Source of the DNA: JBOFSR01 sp051651645 | GTDB taxonomy: Bacteria; Spirochaetota; Spirochaetia; Treponematales; Treponemataceae | DNA length: 38,430 bases | Direction of reading: 5' to 3' | Assembly (NCBI GenBank): GCA_051651645.1 | Contig: JBOFSR010000006.1 | Location: 1 to 38,430, forward strand | Shown: positions 23,132 through 31,259 of the stretch, one piece after another | Numbering within the stretch: position 1 is the first letter of the stretch | Layout: each line of letters starts with the position of its first letter | The notes under the pieces: generated by a model | Seen by the model: only the letters and a program-made list of their open reading frames with translations | What the model was told of the DNA's origin: nothing | The model's database searches: none | Program-made: the position numbers and the translations under genes

Positions 23132-23536
23132 TTGACAAAGTATCAAAATGCTATTAAAAGGAGTATGGAGTTTTTCCATAAATATTTGCAAAAGCTTCCT
23201 AAAGAAGATACGAGTGAAACAACAGGACTTTATAAACAGCCTAAAAATACTACGGGAGATCATTTGTTTTTTCAGCTACAAGATATTCCTCTCAGCGAAG
23301 AAAATTCAGTTATATGTTTGCTTCAGGTAGTTTTGATTGGTAATGAATCTAGACGCAGAGATATTGAGTGGCTAATTGATAATCATAAAGACTTTTGGAT
23401 TAAATATGTAGAAATATCAGCGGATATGAGCATAGAAGAAAAAAGAGTTTTAATTTCTGTTGCCGTTTATTTTTGGCGACTAGAAAATGATAGTGAATTT
23501 AGTGAGAATATTCCAGTTACAAATGAATTTAGATAA
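23132..23536 (+). CDS. Unrecognised protein, C-terminal portion of a split gene
   Basis: An open stretch of 134 codons, in the same frame as the preceding gene and separated from it by TAA and two codons. Its first possible start is a TTG at 23132 with no ribosome site, so independent translation is doubtful. The peptide is helical (YQNAIKRSMEFFHKYLQKL near the start, VLISVAVYFWRLEN near the end) and seems to continue the fold of the upstream part. Either the pair is a pseudogene or the stop is read through at some level. Confidence 0.5.
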   Translation: MTKYQNAIKRSMEFFHKYLQKLPKEDTSETTGLYKQPKNTTGDHLFFQLQDIPLSEENSVICLLQVVLIGNESRRRDIEWLIDNHKDFWIKYVEISADMSIEEKRVLISVAVYFWRLENDSEFSENIPVTNEFR

Positions 23537-23579
23537 GTATGTTAAAATTGTATAAGGTTCAGTCCTTTTCCAAAAATGC

Positions 23580-23607
23580 ATGAAAAACACTTATTTTCTT
23601 CTATATA
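23580..23607 (+). promoter_or_regulatory. Leaderless-type promoter of comM
   Basis: ATGAAA (23580-23585) and TATATA (23602-23607) are 16 nt apart. The -10 ends 6 nt before the ATG at 23614, which has no Shine-Dalgarno. Confidence 0.4.
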
Positions 23608-23613
23608 AAAAGT

Positions 23614-25170
23614 ATGAAGATTTGTAGTTTTTCCCCGTTTGGTTATGAAGGGCTTCTCGTTACTGTGGAGGTTGATTTACGCCGAGGTATTCCTGCTGTG
23701 GATATGGTTGGGCTTGCTGACGGGACTGTGCGTGAGTCACGAGAGCGAATGAAGGCTGCTATTAAAAACTCAGATTTTGATTTTCCCTTAGAGCGGGTCT
23801 TGATAAGTCTTTGTCCGTCTGATGTAAAAAAGGAGGGTGCAGGCTTTGATTTGCCCATTGCATTGAGCGTGCTTTGTGCAAAGAATCAGCTTTTGTCCAG
23901 CAAGGACGAAAAAAAGATTTTGGTGATTGGTGAGCTTGAGCTTTCTGGTAATGTGCGTGGTGTGCGAGGCATTCATGCAGCTATTGCAACTGCTATTGAT
24001 AACGATATCCATGCGTGCATTATTCCAGAGGAAAATAAAAAAGAGGTTGAAAATCTTAAAAATCTTACCGTGTATAGTGTGAGTAATTTAAAGGAAGCTT
24101 ATCAAAGTATAGAGGATTTTTGGGCAAGCACTTATACGCAAACAAGTCGAGAGCAAGAAAAAAAGACATTCACGGTGGAGTTTTCTCGTATTCATGCTGA
24201 TAATGATTTAGCTGTGGTGAAAAATCAAAGTATTTTATTACGTGCTTTGCAAATTGCAGCAGCAGGATCTCATAATTTAATTGCGTATGGCCCTCCTGGT
24301 TGTGGAAAAACGCTTTCTCTACAACGTTTTTCTTCGTTGTTGCCTCTTTTGCAGCCAGAGGAAAGTCGCAGTGTTACACGAATTTATAGTCTTGCAGGTC
24401 TTATTCCCAATGGCGAAAGTGCAATTACAGAGCCTCCTTTTAGAACGCCGCATCAATCTTCTTCTCTCGAGGGAATCACTGGTGGCGGAAAACATTGCCT
24501 TCCTGGTGAAATTTCTTTGGCTCATAAGGGTGTGCTTTTTTTAGATGAGGCTTCTGAGTTTAAGCCTTCTGTTTTGCAATCGTTGCGTATTCCCCTAGAA
24601 ACAGGAACGATGAGTCTTGTTCGTGCGGGGCGTTCAACAGTTTTTCCTTCACAGTTTCAGTTGTTGATTGCGTCAAATCCTTGTCCTTGTGGTAATTTTG
24701 GGGACGATTCTAAGGTGTGTATTTGTAATGCACGCTCTGTTGATCTTTTTTGGCGAAAATTTTCAAGCCCTCTTTTAGACAGGATTGATTTACGTGTTCC
24801 TGTGTACTCTCAAACTACTATAAAGGACGAGCAGTTCTATGCGGAAAGCTCTTTTTATCGGCAACAGGAGTTGAGTAGCTATACCTTGCGACCTCAAATA
24901 AAGCTTGCACGGCTTTTACAGCTTGAGCGACAAGGCAAACTTAATGCACATTTGTCGCCTTGTGAAATTGCTCTCTTTTGTGTGTTAAGCTCCCACGATA
25001 CGATTCTTTTTGAGCAAAGTATTTTAGATTTACGGCTTTCAAAAAGAGCATCTCAAAGCGTTTTAAAACTCGCTCGTACTATTTGTGATATGGATGGACT
25101 TGAAAATATTACTACAAATCATCTTTTAGAGGCAATTTACTTTAGGCGTAATAATGGTGCTTTGGGCTAG
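23614..25170 (+). CDS. comM: ComM/YifB family Mg-chelatase-like AAA ATPase
   Basis: A 518-residue protein of the YifB/ComM family: an N-terminal Lon-like S5 fold (residues 1-160; VDMVGLADGTVRESRERMKAAI, CPSDVKKEGAGFDLPIAL), the AAA module with Walker A GPPGCGKT (about 225) and Walker B VLFLDEASEF (about 310), a CPCG zinc-like CxC cluster (SNPCPCGNFGDDSKVCICN), and a C-terminal helical lid. ComM is a hexameric helicase that extends branch migration of incoming single-stranded DNA in natural transformation. Many non-competent bacteria keep it, so competence cannot be inferred. Its promoter abuts the start codon. Confidence 0.95.
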   Translation: MKICSFSPFGYEGLLVTVEVDLRRGIPAVDMVGLADGTVRESRERMKAAIKNSDFDFPLERVLISLCPSDVKKEGAGFDLPIALSVLCAKNQLLSSKDEKKILVIGELELSGNVRGVRGIHAAIATAIDNDIHACIIPEENKKEVENLKNLTVYSVSNLKEAYQSIEDFWASTYTQTSREQEKKTFTVEFSRIHADNDLAVVKNQSILLRALQIAAAGSHNLIAYGPPGCGKTLSLQRFSSLLPLLQPEESRSVTRIYSLAGLIPNGESAITEPPFRTPHQSSSLEGITGGGKHCLPGEISLAHKGVLFLDEASEFKPSVLQSLRIPLETGTMSLVRAGRSTVFPSQFQLLIASNPCPCGNFGDDSKVCICNARSVDLFWRKFSSPLLDRIDLRVPVYSQTTIKDEQFYAESSFYRQQELSSYTLRPQIKLARLLQLERQGKLNAHLSPCEIALFCVLSSHDTILFEQSILDLRLSKRASQSVLKLARTICDMDGLENITTNHLLEAIYFRRNNGALG

Positions 25171-25191
25171 CTTCACGGTTTGTTTTAATGC

Positions 25192-25240
25192 AAAAAATGC
25201 TATAGTCTAAGAATAAAAAAAATGCTATAGTAAATGCTAT
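25192..25240 (+). repeat. Short tandem promoter repeats before lepB
   Basis: The 15-nt unit AAAAAATGCTATAGT occurs at 25192-25206 and 25217-25231, and a shortened AAATGCTAT copy runs into the lepB start codon at 25232-25240. The two full copies each carry a TATAGT box; the second ends 7 nt before the ATG. They may be alternative -10 elements arising from duplication. Confidence 0.5.
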
Positions 25241-27029
25241 GAAAAAAATACAGTTATTAGTAATCGTTCATGTAGTTCTTTCACTATTGTTTTCGTTATC
25301 AACAATATCCTTTGCCTTTGATATTTCAATCTTTGCCTTTATACTTTCAATTATTTTTGTTGTCTTTCTTGTGCGAATGTACCAAGTGACTTTTATGCCA
25401 ATGTTTAATGCGTCAAAATTAGCAACCGTTCGCAAGCTTCTTGAGTATCATCCTTTTGTTTTTTTAATTGCGTTTATTTTGTGTCGTGCAGGTGAAAAAG
25501 AAAGCTTGGTATGGATTGATAGTATTTCTGTGACTTTATGGATACTTTCATCAGCGTGTTCAGCCGTTTTGTTGTACGTAACTAATCCTAAAAGAATTAA
25601 AAAATTATTTTTTACTGAAGTTTTTTTTGATAAAGATCTTATCGCCCAATATATAAGTGATTATACTAATACGAGTGAATCTCTTGCGGTAAAGCCAAAG
25701 GGAGTTAAGCGGGTTTTATTTGAAGTACTTGAATGGGTTGATGCCTTTATTCAAGCAGCTTTTTTAGTTTCTCTTATCAATATTTTTATTTTTCAATTAT
25801 ATGAAATTCCTTCAGAGTCAATGGTGAGTGAGTTTTTAATTGGGGATCGCGTTGTTGTAATTAAAACGCCATCGGGGCCTGCCTTTCCGCTTTCTCATAT
25901 CTCTATTCCAAAACTGCGATCATATAAGAGAGGCGATATCGTTGTTTTTAGAAATCCGCACTATAGTAAAGATCGTAAATCAGAGATCAAAACCTTTGTT
26001 GCCCAATTGGTGTACATGCTGAGCTTTACTACTGTCAATTTGAATGTTGACGAGTTTGGAATGCCAAAGTATGATCCCTTAGTAAAGCGAATTACGGGTT
26101 TGCCAGGAGAGCAGTTGATGATGGTTGATGGGGTGTTGTATGCGCGCACAAAAGAGTCTGCTGAATTTGTGCCTGTCATTGATAAATGGGCTGACTGGAA
26201 TTTGAATACGCTGCCTGTTGAGACAAAAAAATCTATTGCGTCCTTTCCTTTTTCGGATGAAGTTTACACTGCCTTGCTTTCTGTCGAGGACAAGCGGAAA
26301 AATTTGGATCTTCAGCGTGCAAAAACTGAAATTGAATCAATTGTACAAAGTTTTGAAAGGCTAAAGAGAAACTACGCCGCAAAACAAAATACAACGGAGC
26401 AAAATCCTTTGCTTGATGTTTCTATTAATCGATTTTTTGCCAAGCAAGATGATGTTATACGAACCCTGCTTTCTTCTAGTAATGGTAGCCAGTGGTTTTC
26501 AAGCTTTGTCTCTTCATGGATAAGTGACGCTATTGATGATCGTTTTGTTGGTGGAGATTTATATCAGGATGCTTTGTTTCGTTATAATGTGCTTGCAAAG
26601 CTGACTTTTGCTCGATTAGTTCTTTATACAAGCGAGCTTATTGTACAAGGTGTTTCTGCAACGGATATGTTGCGCGATGAAAAAAAGAGAGCTTTTTTTA
26701 CTGAAGCACGTGAAATTGATATTGGCGTTTTATTTTTGAATAGTCGTTCTATTCCCGTTTTTCCTCCCAATGATGCAGAAGGAAATCCTGTATATATTGC
26801 TCATGAGGAATTTTTTATGATGGGGGATAATCGCTTTAATTCTCTTGATATGCGCCACTCCTACATGGAAAGAAGAATCCCGCTTACGTCAATGGATCCA
26901 CTGTCTTTTTACTATAATTCTAACGTTGCTCCGCAAACCGTTGAGTCAAAATATATTTTGGGAACAACCTTTTTTAGGTTTTGGCCTTTGAATAGAATTG
27001 GCGTTCCTAATAGCGGTGTGAATAGATAG
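25239..27029 (+). CDS. lepB: Signal peptidase I, long spirochaete type
   Basis: A 596-residue membrane peptidase, roughly twice the usual length. Hydrophobic segments near residues 5-45, 72-85, 95-115 and 170-187 anchor it in the inner membrane. The S26 core follows: catalytic Ser194 in EIPSESMVSEF, the general-base Lys283 in LVKRITGLPGE, and the substrate-pocket motif MMGDNRFNSLDMRH near 527. About 210 residues, rich in Lys and Gln helices, are inserted between the Lys box and the C-terminal box. It cleaves signal peptides of exported proteins on the periplasmic side. Short repeats with -10-like boxes precede the start. A terminator lies 38 nt after the stop. Confidence 0.93.
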   Translation: MKKIQLLVIVHVVLSLLFSLSTISFAFDISIFAFILSIIFVVFLVRMYQVTFMPMFNASKLATVRKLLEYHPFVFLIAFILCRAGEKESLVWIDSISVTLWILSSACSAVLLYVTNPKRIKKLFFTEVFFDKDLIAQYISDYTNTSESLAVKPKGVKRVLFEVLEWVDAFIQAAFLVSLINIFIFQLYEIPSESMVSEFLIGDRVVVIKTPSGPAFPLSHISIPKLRSYKRGDIVVFRNPHYSKDRKSEIKTFVAQLVYMLSFTTVNLNVDEFGMPKYDPLVKRITGLPGEQLMMVDGVLYARTKESAEFVPVIDKWADWNLNTLPVETKKSIASFPFSDEVYTALLSVEDKRKNLDLQRAKTEIESIVQSFERLKRNYAAKQNTTEQNPLLDVSINRFFAKQDDVIRTLLSSSNGSQWFSSFVSSWISDAIDDRFVGGDLYQDALFRYNVLAKLTFARLVLYTSELIVQGVSATDMLRDEKKRAFFTEAREIDIGVLFLNSRSIPVFPPNDAEGNPVYIAHEEFFMMGDNRFNSLDMRHSYMERRIPLTSMDPLSFYYNSNVAPQTVESKYILGTTFFRFWPLNRIGVPNSGVNR

Positions 27030-27066
27030 TTTAGCTTTGAAAAAATCGTATGTTACGCGTGGATTA

Positions 27067-27098
27067 AAAAGCCCCTATCAAAAAAGATAAGGGCTTTT
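27067..27098. terminator. Terminator after lepB
   Basis: A 13-bp stem with one mismatch (left arm 27067-27079, right arm 27086-27098, A6 loop) has T-rich flanks on both strands, so it can serve lepB and the convergent ATPase gene. Confidence 0.8.
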
Positions 27099-27151
27099 AG
27101 TTATGCTAATAGGTCTTCGTAATGTAGTCGATCGAACTGAAAAAGTGACTA

Positions 27152-27838
27152 TTACTTATTTACCATCAGGAATGTTTTAATATCTAATTTTACTTGTAAG
27201 TCTGTCGGTTTTTCCGTTCGCACCTTTAGGATTTTTAATTGAGTTTCATTTTTATTGGTATCAAAATGAATGATTGCGTCAAACTCAGTGATAAAATCCT
27301 TGCTAAAAATCTCTTTTAGCTCTGTTTTATCTGTATCGCAACTGTACCATACTACAAGGTTTGCTTCTTTTGCAAAAGTTTTCATTTGCTGAATATCTTG
27401 CACGCTCATTTTTGAAAAGTTTAATCCATCAATAATTAAGCACTGTGTAGCAATTCCGCTTTGTGAAAGAGCCTTAATTGTTGATATAATCTGAGTTGTT
27501 GTAATTAATTCTTGGTTAAAGTTGAGAACAATACGATTTTTAATAATTTGCTCGTGAATGTTGTCGATTGAATCTTTGTCAAGATTTTTTTTCTTTGAAA
27601 TTTCTGTTAGAATATTTTCATACCACGTCATTACATGGCTTGTTTTTTGATTAAAAGATACGTGGACAACTTGCTTGCCCTGAAAAAGGCTGTCGATTCC
27701 GATTTGTACAAGAACAGCAGTTTTACCAATTCCTTTTTTTGAGGAAATAATGCCAATTTCTCCACTTTTAATCCCACCATTAAGAGCTTGTTCAAAAAAT
27801 CTTACAGGACTTCGGTCAATAAGTTCTTCTTTTGCCAT
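27152..27838 (-). CDS. RecA/KaiC-like P-loop ATPase
   Basis: A 228-residue protein with the RecA-fold layout of KaiC/RadA relatives: a leading RFFEQALNGGIKSGEIGIISS, Walker A SKKGIGKTAVL (about 33-43), a long helical insert, Walker B TQCLIIDGLNF (about 132-142) and later strands. It lacks the partner domains of KaiC, RadA or DnaB. It may be a small cytoplasmic ATPase acting with another protein, but its role is not known. AAAGGAG precedes the ATG and a strong promoter is found at 27886-27914. Confidence 0.72.
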   Translation of the reverse strand: MAKEELIDRSPVRFFEQALNGGIKSGEIGIISSKKGIGKTAVLVQIGIDSLFQGKQVVHVSFNQKTSHVMTWYENILTEISKKKNLDKDSIDNIHEQIIKNRIVLNFNQELITTTQIISTIKALSQSGIATQCLIIDGLNFSKMSVQDIQQMKTFAKEANLVVWYSCDTDKTELKEIFSKDFITEFDAIIHFDTNKNETQLKILKVRTEKPTDLQVKLDIKTFLMVNK

Positions 27839-27885
27839 AATTATCTCCTTTGTTTTTAATAGTTATTTTATTGCCAACGACTTTG

Positions 27886-27914
27886 AGTATAGCACAAAAC
27901 TGTTGAATTTGCAA
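27886..27914 (-). promoter_or_regulatory. Promoter, TTGCAA-N17-TATACT
   Basis: On the minus strand, TTGCAA (27909-27914) and TATACT (27886-27891) are 17 nt apart. The transcript would start about 40 nt before the ATPase gene and just downstream of the uppP stop. Confidence 0.6.
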
Positions 27915-27915
27915 C

Positions 27916-28734
27916 TTATAAAAATAATAATCCTACAATTCCAAGCGGAATTAAATAAAGAGAAAACCATGCAAAATTACCTTTTTTGATGAGGCGTATG
28001 AAAATAAACAATGATAATAAGCCCGATATAAAGGCGACAAGACATCCGATAATTAAAGTTGCTACAGGTATATTAAATGTTTCGCTTGTTAGGTGGCGAG
28101 CCTCAAGGATAAAGGCTCCCAGTATTGCGGGTATTGAAAGCAAAAAAGAAAACTCTCCTGCTGTTTTTCGATCAATATTGCAAAAAATGGCAGTTGAAAT
28201 CGTTATGCCTGAGCGAGAAATTCCAGGTAAAACGGCCAAGCCTTGTGCAATCCCAATAATAAGGGATTTAGCGATGGTGAGAGTTTTTATTTTCTCGTGA
28301 GAAGCTGATTGCTTATTTGAACGGCGATTTGCTGTGTCTGCTAAAATCAAAATTAGTGCCGTAACAATAAAGCCAATGCTTACAATTTTTGGCGGAATGA
28401 GAGGAATAAATTTGCTCAATGATAATCCAATTCCTGCCGTGATAGCCGTTGCAATTAGAAGAGCCAAAATTATTTTTAGTTTTTCGTCATCACCCTGCTG
28501 TGTTTTTCTTCTGATTATTCGCCAAAAAGCAAGAATTAAATCTCTGATAATTTTATGAAAAAAAATTACTACCGCTAGTAAGGTTGCTAAGTGCAAAAAA
28601 ACACTGAAGAGTAGCGGTTGCTCTTGAATATGCAAAATTTTTTGTGCAAGCAGAAGATGCCCAGAACTTGAAATTGGTAGAAATTCTGCAATGCCTTGCA
28701 AAGCCCCTAATAAAACTGCCTCGAAAATTGTCAT
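27916..28734 (-). CDS. uppP: Undecaprenyl-diphosphatase (BacA family)
   Basis: A 272-residue inner-membrane enzyme with about eight hydrophobic helices. The conserved EFLPISSSGHLLL (residues 17-29) and LPGISRSGITIST (about 170) form the active site. It dephosphorylates undecaprenyl pyrophosphate to recycle the lipid carrier of peptidoglycan precursors, and confers bacitracin tolerance when abundant. Its ATG overlaps the stop of the upstream HAD gene (ATGA), so the two are coupled. Length and motif spacing are normal. Confidence 0.96.
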   Translation of the reverse strand: MTIFEAVLLGALQGIAEFLPISSSGHLLLAQKILHIQEQPLLFSVFLHLATLLAVVIFFHKIIRDLILAFWRIIRRKTQQGDDEKLKIILALLIATAITAGIGLSLSKFIPLIPPKIVSIGFIVTALILILADTANRRSNKQSASHEKIKTLTIAKSLIIGIAQGLAVLPGISRSGITISTAIFCNIDRKTAGEFSFLLSIPAILGAFILEARHLTSETFNIPVATLIIGCLVAFISGLLSLFIFIRLIKKGNFAWFSLYLIPLGIVGLLFL

Positions 28735-29366
28735 AGGTGTTTGTCCTTTTGTTGTTCAATTATGCTGAGTGCCATCTCTTTTGCACGAGTAATATCCGTC
28801 CATAAAACACTGTGAATATTAAGTTTTTGTGCCGCAATAATATTTTCGTGTAAATCATCAAAAAAGATAGCTTCTTGGGGTTTGACTTTTAACCCCTCTA
28901 AAGCATGGCTATAAATGCCAGCACTCGGTTTAATCATCTTAACGCGGCAAGAAAAAACGGCACAATCAGCCTTCACAAAAGGCGGAATATCTTTTTCAAA
29001 ATTATCTAAAAACTCGTAGGGCATATTTGATAAAATACCCAGCTTAAATCCTTGGGACTGCAGCTCTAATGCCCAATCAACAACCTCTTGATTGTAGTTT
29101 CGCCAAGATTGCATATCAATATCAGCCATTTGTTTGCAGAGTTTTTTATCGCTTGCAAATTCAGCATATCCATGGTCGTCAAAAATTTTGCTGTAAAGCT
29201 CGCTCCCGCTTATATCCCCCAAATCAAAGGATTCACGATATTTGAAAAATGATGAGGAAAAAATTTCTTTTGGGACGCCTGTTTTCTCTTGCATGAGTTG
29301 ATAGCACGCACCTGTCTGCGTAACAGAAATAACATTTCCGTAATCAAAAATAACTGCTTTAATCAT
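28731..29366 (-). CDS. HAD-superfamily hydrolase, YihX-like
   Basis: A 211-residue haloacid-dehalogenase-type phosphatase. Motif I is VIFDYGNVIS, with Gly in place of the second Asp as in YihX-type enzymes; motif II is GILSNMP; motif III Lys is in KPSAGIYSHAL; motif IV is EAIFFDDLHENI. A helical cap sits between motifs I and II. YihX-like enzymes hydrolyse sugar phosphates such as glucose-1-phosphate, but the substrate here is open. It is coupled to uppP. Its ATG has no Shine-Dalgarno and follows a near-consensus -10 by 5 nt, the clearest leaderless case in this window. Confidence 0.88.
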   Translation of the reverse strand: MIKAVIFDYGNVISVTQTGACYQLMQEKTGVPKEIFSSSFFKYRESFDLGDISGSELYSKIFDDHGYAEFASDKKLCKQMADIDMQSWRNYNQEVVDWALELQSQGFKLGILSNMPYEFLDNFEKDIPPFVKADCAVFSCRVKMIKPSAGIYSHALEGLKVKPQEAIFFDDLHENIIAAQKLNIHSVLWTDITRAKEMALSIIEQQKDKHL

Positions 29367-29371
29367 GCGTC

Positions 29372-29400
29372 AGTATAAAAGATTTTTTTTGATTTGACAA
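29372..29400 (-). promoter_or_regulatory. Leaderless-type promoter of the HAD-uppP operon
   Basis: On the minus strand, TTGTCA (29395-29400) and TATACT (29372-29377) are exactly 17 nt apart. Only 5 nt separate the -10 box from the ATG at 29366, so the transcript should begin at or next to that codon. Confidence 0.65.
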
Positions 29401-29452
29401 GAACATATATTTTCTTCCCGTAAAATAGCGAGGGAAGTTGAGCTTCATATAA

Positions 29453-29480
29453 TTGACAACTTTTATTTTATCAGTACAAT
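29453..29480 (+). promoter_or_regulatory. pfp promoter, TTGACA-N16-TACAAT
   Basis: A consensus TTGACA (29453-29458) is 16 nt before TACAAT (29475-29480). The start codon lies 37 nt further on, with an AAGGAG ribosome site at about 29500. Confidence 0.65.
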
Positions 29481-29517
29481 AAAAATACTATTTTCAAGTA
29501 AGGAGAAAATTACAATA

Positions 29518-31173
29518 ATGTCAATATCAGTTTTACAAAAGGCTCGTTATGAATACAAGCCAAAAATGCCTGCTATTTTAAATGAAAGTTTAGCAACTAT
29601 CGCCCTTGAAGAAGGTAAGCCAACTGAAAGCATTGCAGATCAAGCTGACTTAAAATCTTTATTCAAGAAAACTTACGGAAAGCCTTTGGTTCAGTTCAAA
29701 AAAGGCACAAATGATACAGTGAATGCCCAAATTAAAGTTGGCGTTATTCTCTCTGGTGGGCAAGCTCCTGGTGGACACAACGTTATTTCAGGCTTGTATG
29801 ATGGCATTAAAAAAGGCAATTCAAAATCCGTATTATATGGATTTTTAGGCGGTCCTGCAGGTTTAATTGACGGCAAGTATATTGAATTTACCGATTCTCT
29901 TATCGATGAATATAGAAATACTGGCGGCTTTGATATTATTGGCTCAGGCAGAACAAAAATTGAAAGCCCTGAGCAAGTTTCTCGTTCTATTGAAACGGCA
30001 AAAAAAATGGATTTAGACGCTATCGTTGTGATCGGCGGTGATGATTCAAATACCAATGCTGCTCTTTTAGCTGAGCAAATGATAGCGGCTGGCTCAAAAA
30101 CACGCGTGATTGGTTGCCCGAAAACGATTGATGGCGACTTAAAAAATGAAATGATTGAAACGAGCTTTGGTTTTGACACCGCATGCAAAACCTATTCTGA
30201 GTTGATTGGAAATATTGGCCGTGACGCAAATAGTGCTAAAAAATATTGGCATTTTATTAAATTGATGGGACGCTCTGCTTCTCACATTGCACTTGAATGT
30301 GCCTTACAAACGCAACCAAACATTTGCTTAATTTCTGAAGAAGTGGAAGCAAAAAAAATGACGCTTCGACAAATCTCTGATGATATTTGTAATGTGATTG
30401 CAAAGCGTGCAGAAAACGATGAAAATTTTGGCTTAATTTTAATTCCTGAAGGCTTAGTTGAGTTTATTCCAGAAATGAAAACTCTCATTGCTGAATTGAA
30501 TGATACGATGGCTCACCATGAAAAAGATTTTAACGCATTGGATACGTTTGAAGCAAAGAAAGAATGGCTTTCAAAGCATTTAACCAAGGCTTCTTTTGAA
30601 ACTTTTGCCTCTTTGCCAAATGCGATTGCAGCTCAGTTTTTAGCTGACCGCGATCCACATGGAAACGTGCAGGTTTCTCGCATTGATACAGAAAAATTGC
30701 TTTCTGTTATGGTTGAAGAAAAACTTAAAGAAATGAAAAAAGCTGGCACATATAAAGGAAGCTTTAGCTCATACTGTCACTTTTTTGGCTATGAAGGTCG
30801 CTGTGCATTCCCGTCAAATTTTGACTCAGACTACTGCTATTCACTCGGCTTTACTGCGTTCTTGTTGATTGCTTCTGGATTAACAGGCTATCTTTCCTCT
30901 GTTCGGAATCTTACTTCTCCTTCAAAGGATTGGATTGCAGGTGGCGTACCCTTAACGATGATGATGAATATGGAGCAACGACATGGCTCTAAAAAGCCTG
31001 TAATCCGTAAAGCCTTAGTTGAGCTTGACGGCAATCCTTTTAAAGAATTTGCTAAAAATCGTGATACATGGGCGATTAAAACAAGCTTTTTATTCCCTGG
31101 AGCTATTCAATATTATGGTCCAGATGAGGTTTGCAATACCGTTACGAAAACCATTGCTTTAGAGCTAAAATAA
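29518..31173 (+). CDS. pfp: PPi-dependent phosphofructokinase, long form
   Basis: A 551-residue protein of the long, plant-beta-like PPi-PFK group. It interconverts fructose-6-phosphate and fructose-1,6-bisphosphate using pyrophosphate. The motif IVVIGGDDSNTNA (Asp at the position that selects PPi over ATP), PKTIDGDLKN with its Lys, and KLMGRSASHIALECALQTQPN are all visible. Treponema glycolysis is known to use this enzyme in place of the ATP type, so it is probably a main glycolytic step here. Its own promoter (29453) and a terminator-like hairpin (31190) mark a single-gene unit. Confidence 0.95.
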   Translation: MSISVLQKARYEYKPKMPAILNESLATIALEEGKPTESIADQADLKSLFKKTYGKPLVQFKKGTNDTVNAQIKVGVILSGGQAPGGHNVISGLYDGIKKGNSKSVLYGFLGGPAGLIDGKYIEFTDSLIDEYRNTGGFDIIGSGRTKIESPEQVSRSIETAKKMDLDAIVVIGGDDSNTNAALLAEQMIAAGSKTRVIGCPKTIDGDLKNEMIETSFGFDTACKTYSELIGNIGRDANSAKKYWHFIKLMGRSASHIALECALQTQPNICLISEEVEAKKMTLRQISDDICNVIAKRAENDENFGLILIPEGLVEFIPEMKTLIAELNDTMAHHEKDFNALDTFEAKKEWLSKHLTKASFETFASLPNAIAAQFLADRDPHGNVQVSRIDTEKLLSVMVEEKLKEMKKAGTYKGSFSSYCHFFGYEGRCAFPSNFDSDYCYSLGFTAFLLIASGLTGYLSSVRNLTSPSKDWIAGGVPLTMMMNMEQRHGSKKPVIRKALVELDGNPFKEFAKNRDTWAIKTSFLFPGAIQYYGPDEVCNTVTKTIALELK

Positions 31174-31189
31174 TTTTGTTTATAATGAA

Positions 31190-31240
31190 TTGCTCAGATT
31201 TTTGTGCTAATCGCATGTGCAGAAGTCTGAGTAAATTTTT
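31190..31240 (+). terminator. Terminator or attenuator after pfp
   Basis: TTGCTCAGA (31190-31198) pairs with TCTGAGTAA (31226-31234) over 9 bp with one G-U, around a long loop, and is followed by ATTTTT. The ribosome site of the next gene comes immediately after, so this could act as an attenuator for the CNNM pair. Confidence 0.5.
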
Positions 31241-31259
31241 AAAGGATTACTCAGCATAG

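Noticed and set aside
27750..28558. Plus-strand open frames across uppP
   Set aside because: They are antisense shadows of a membrane protein gene with clear BacA motifs.
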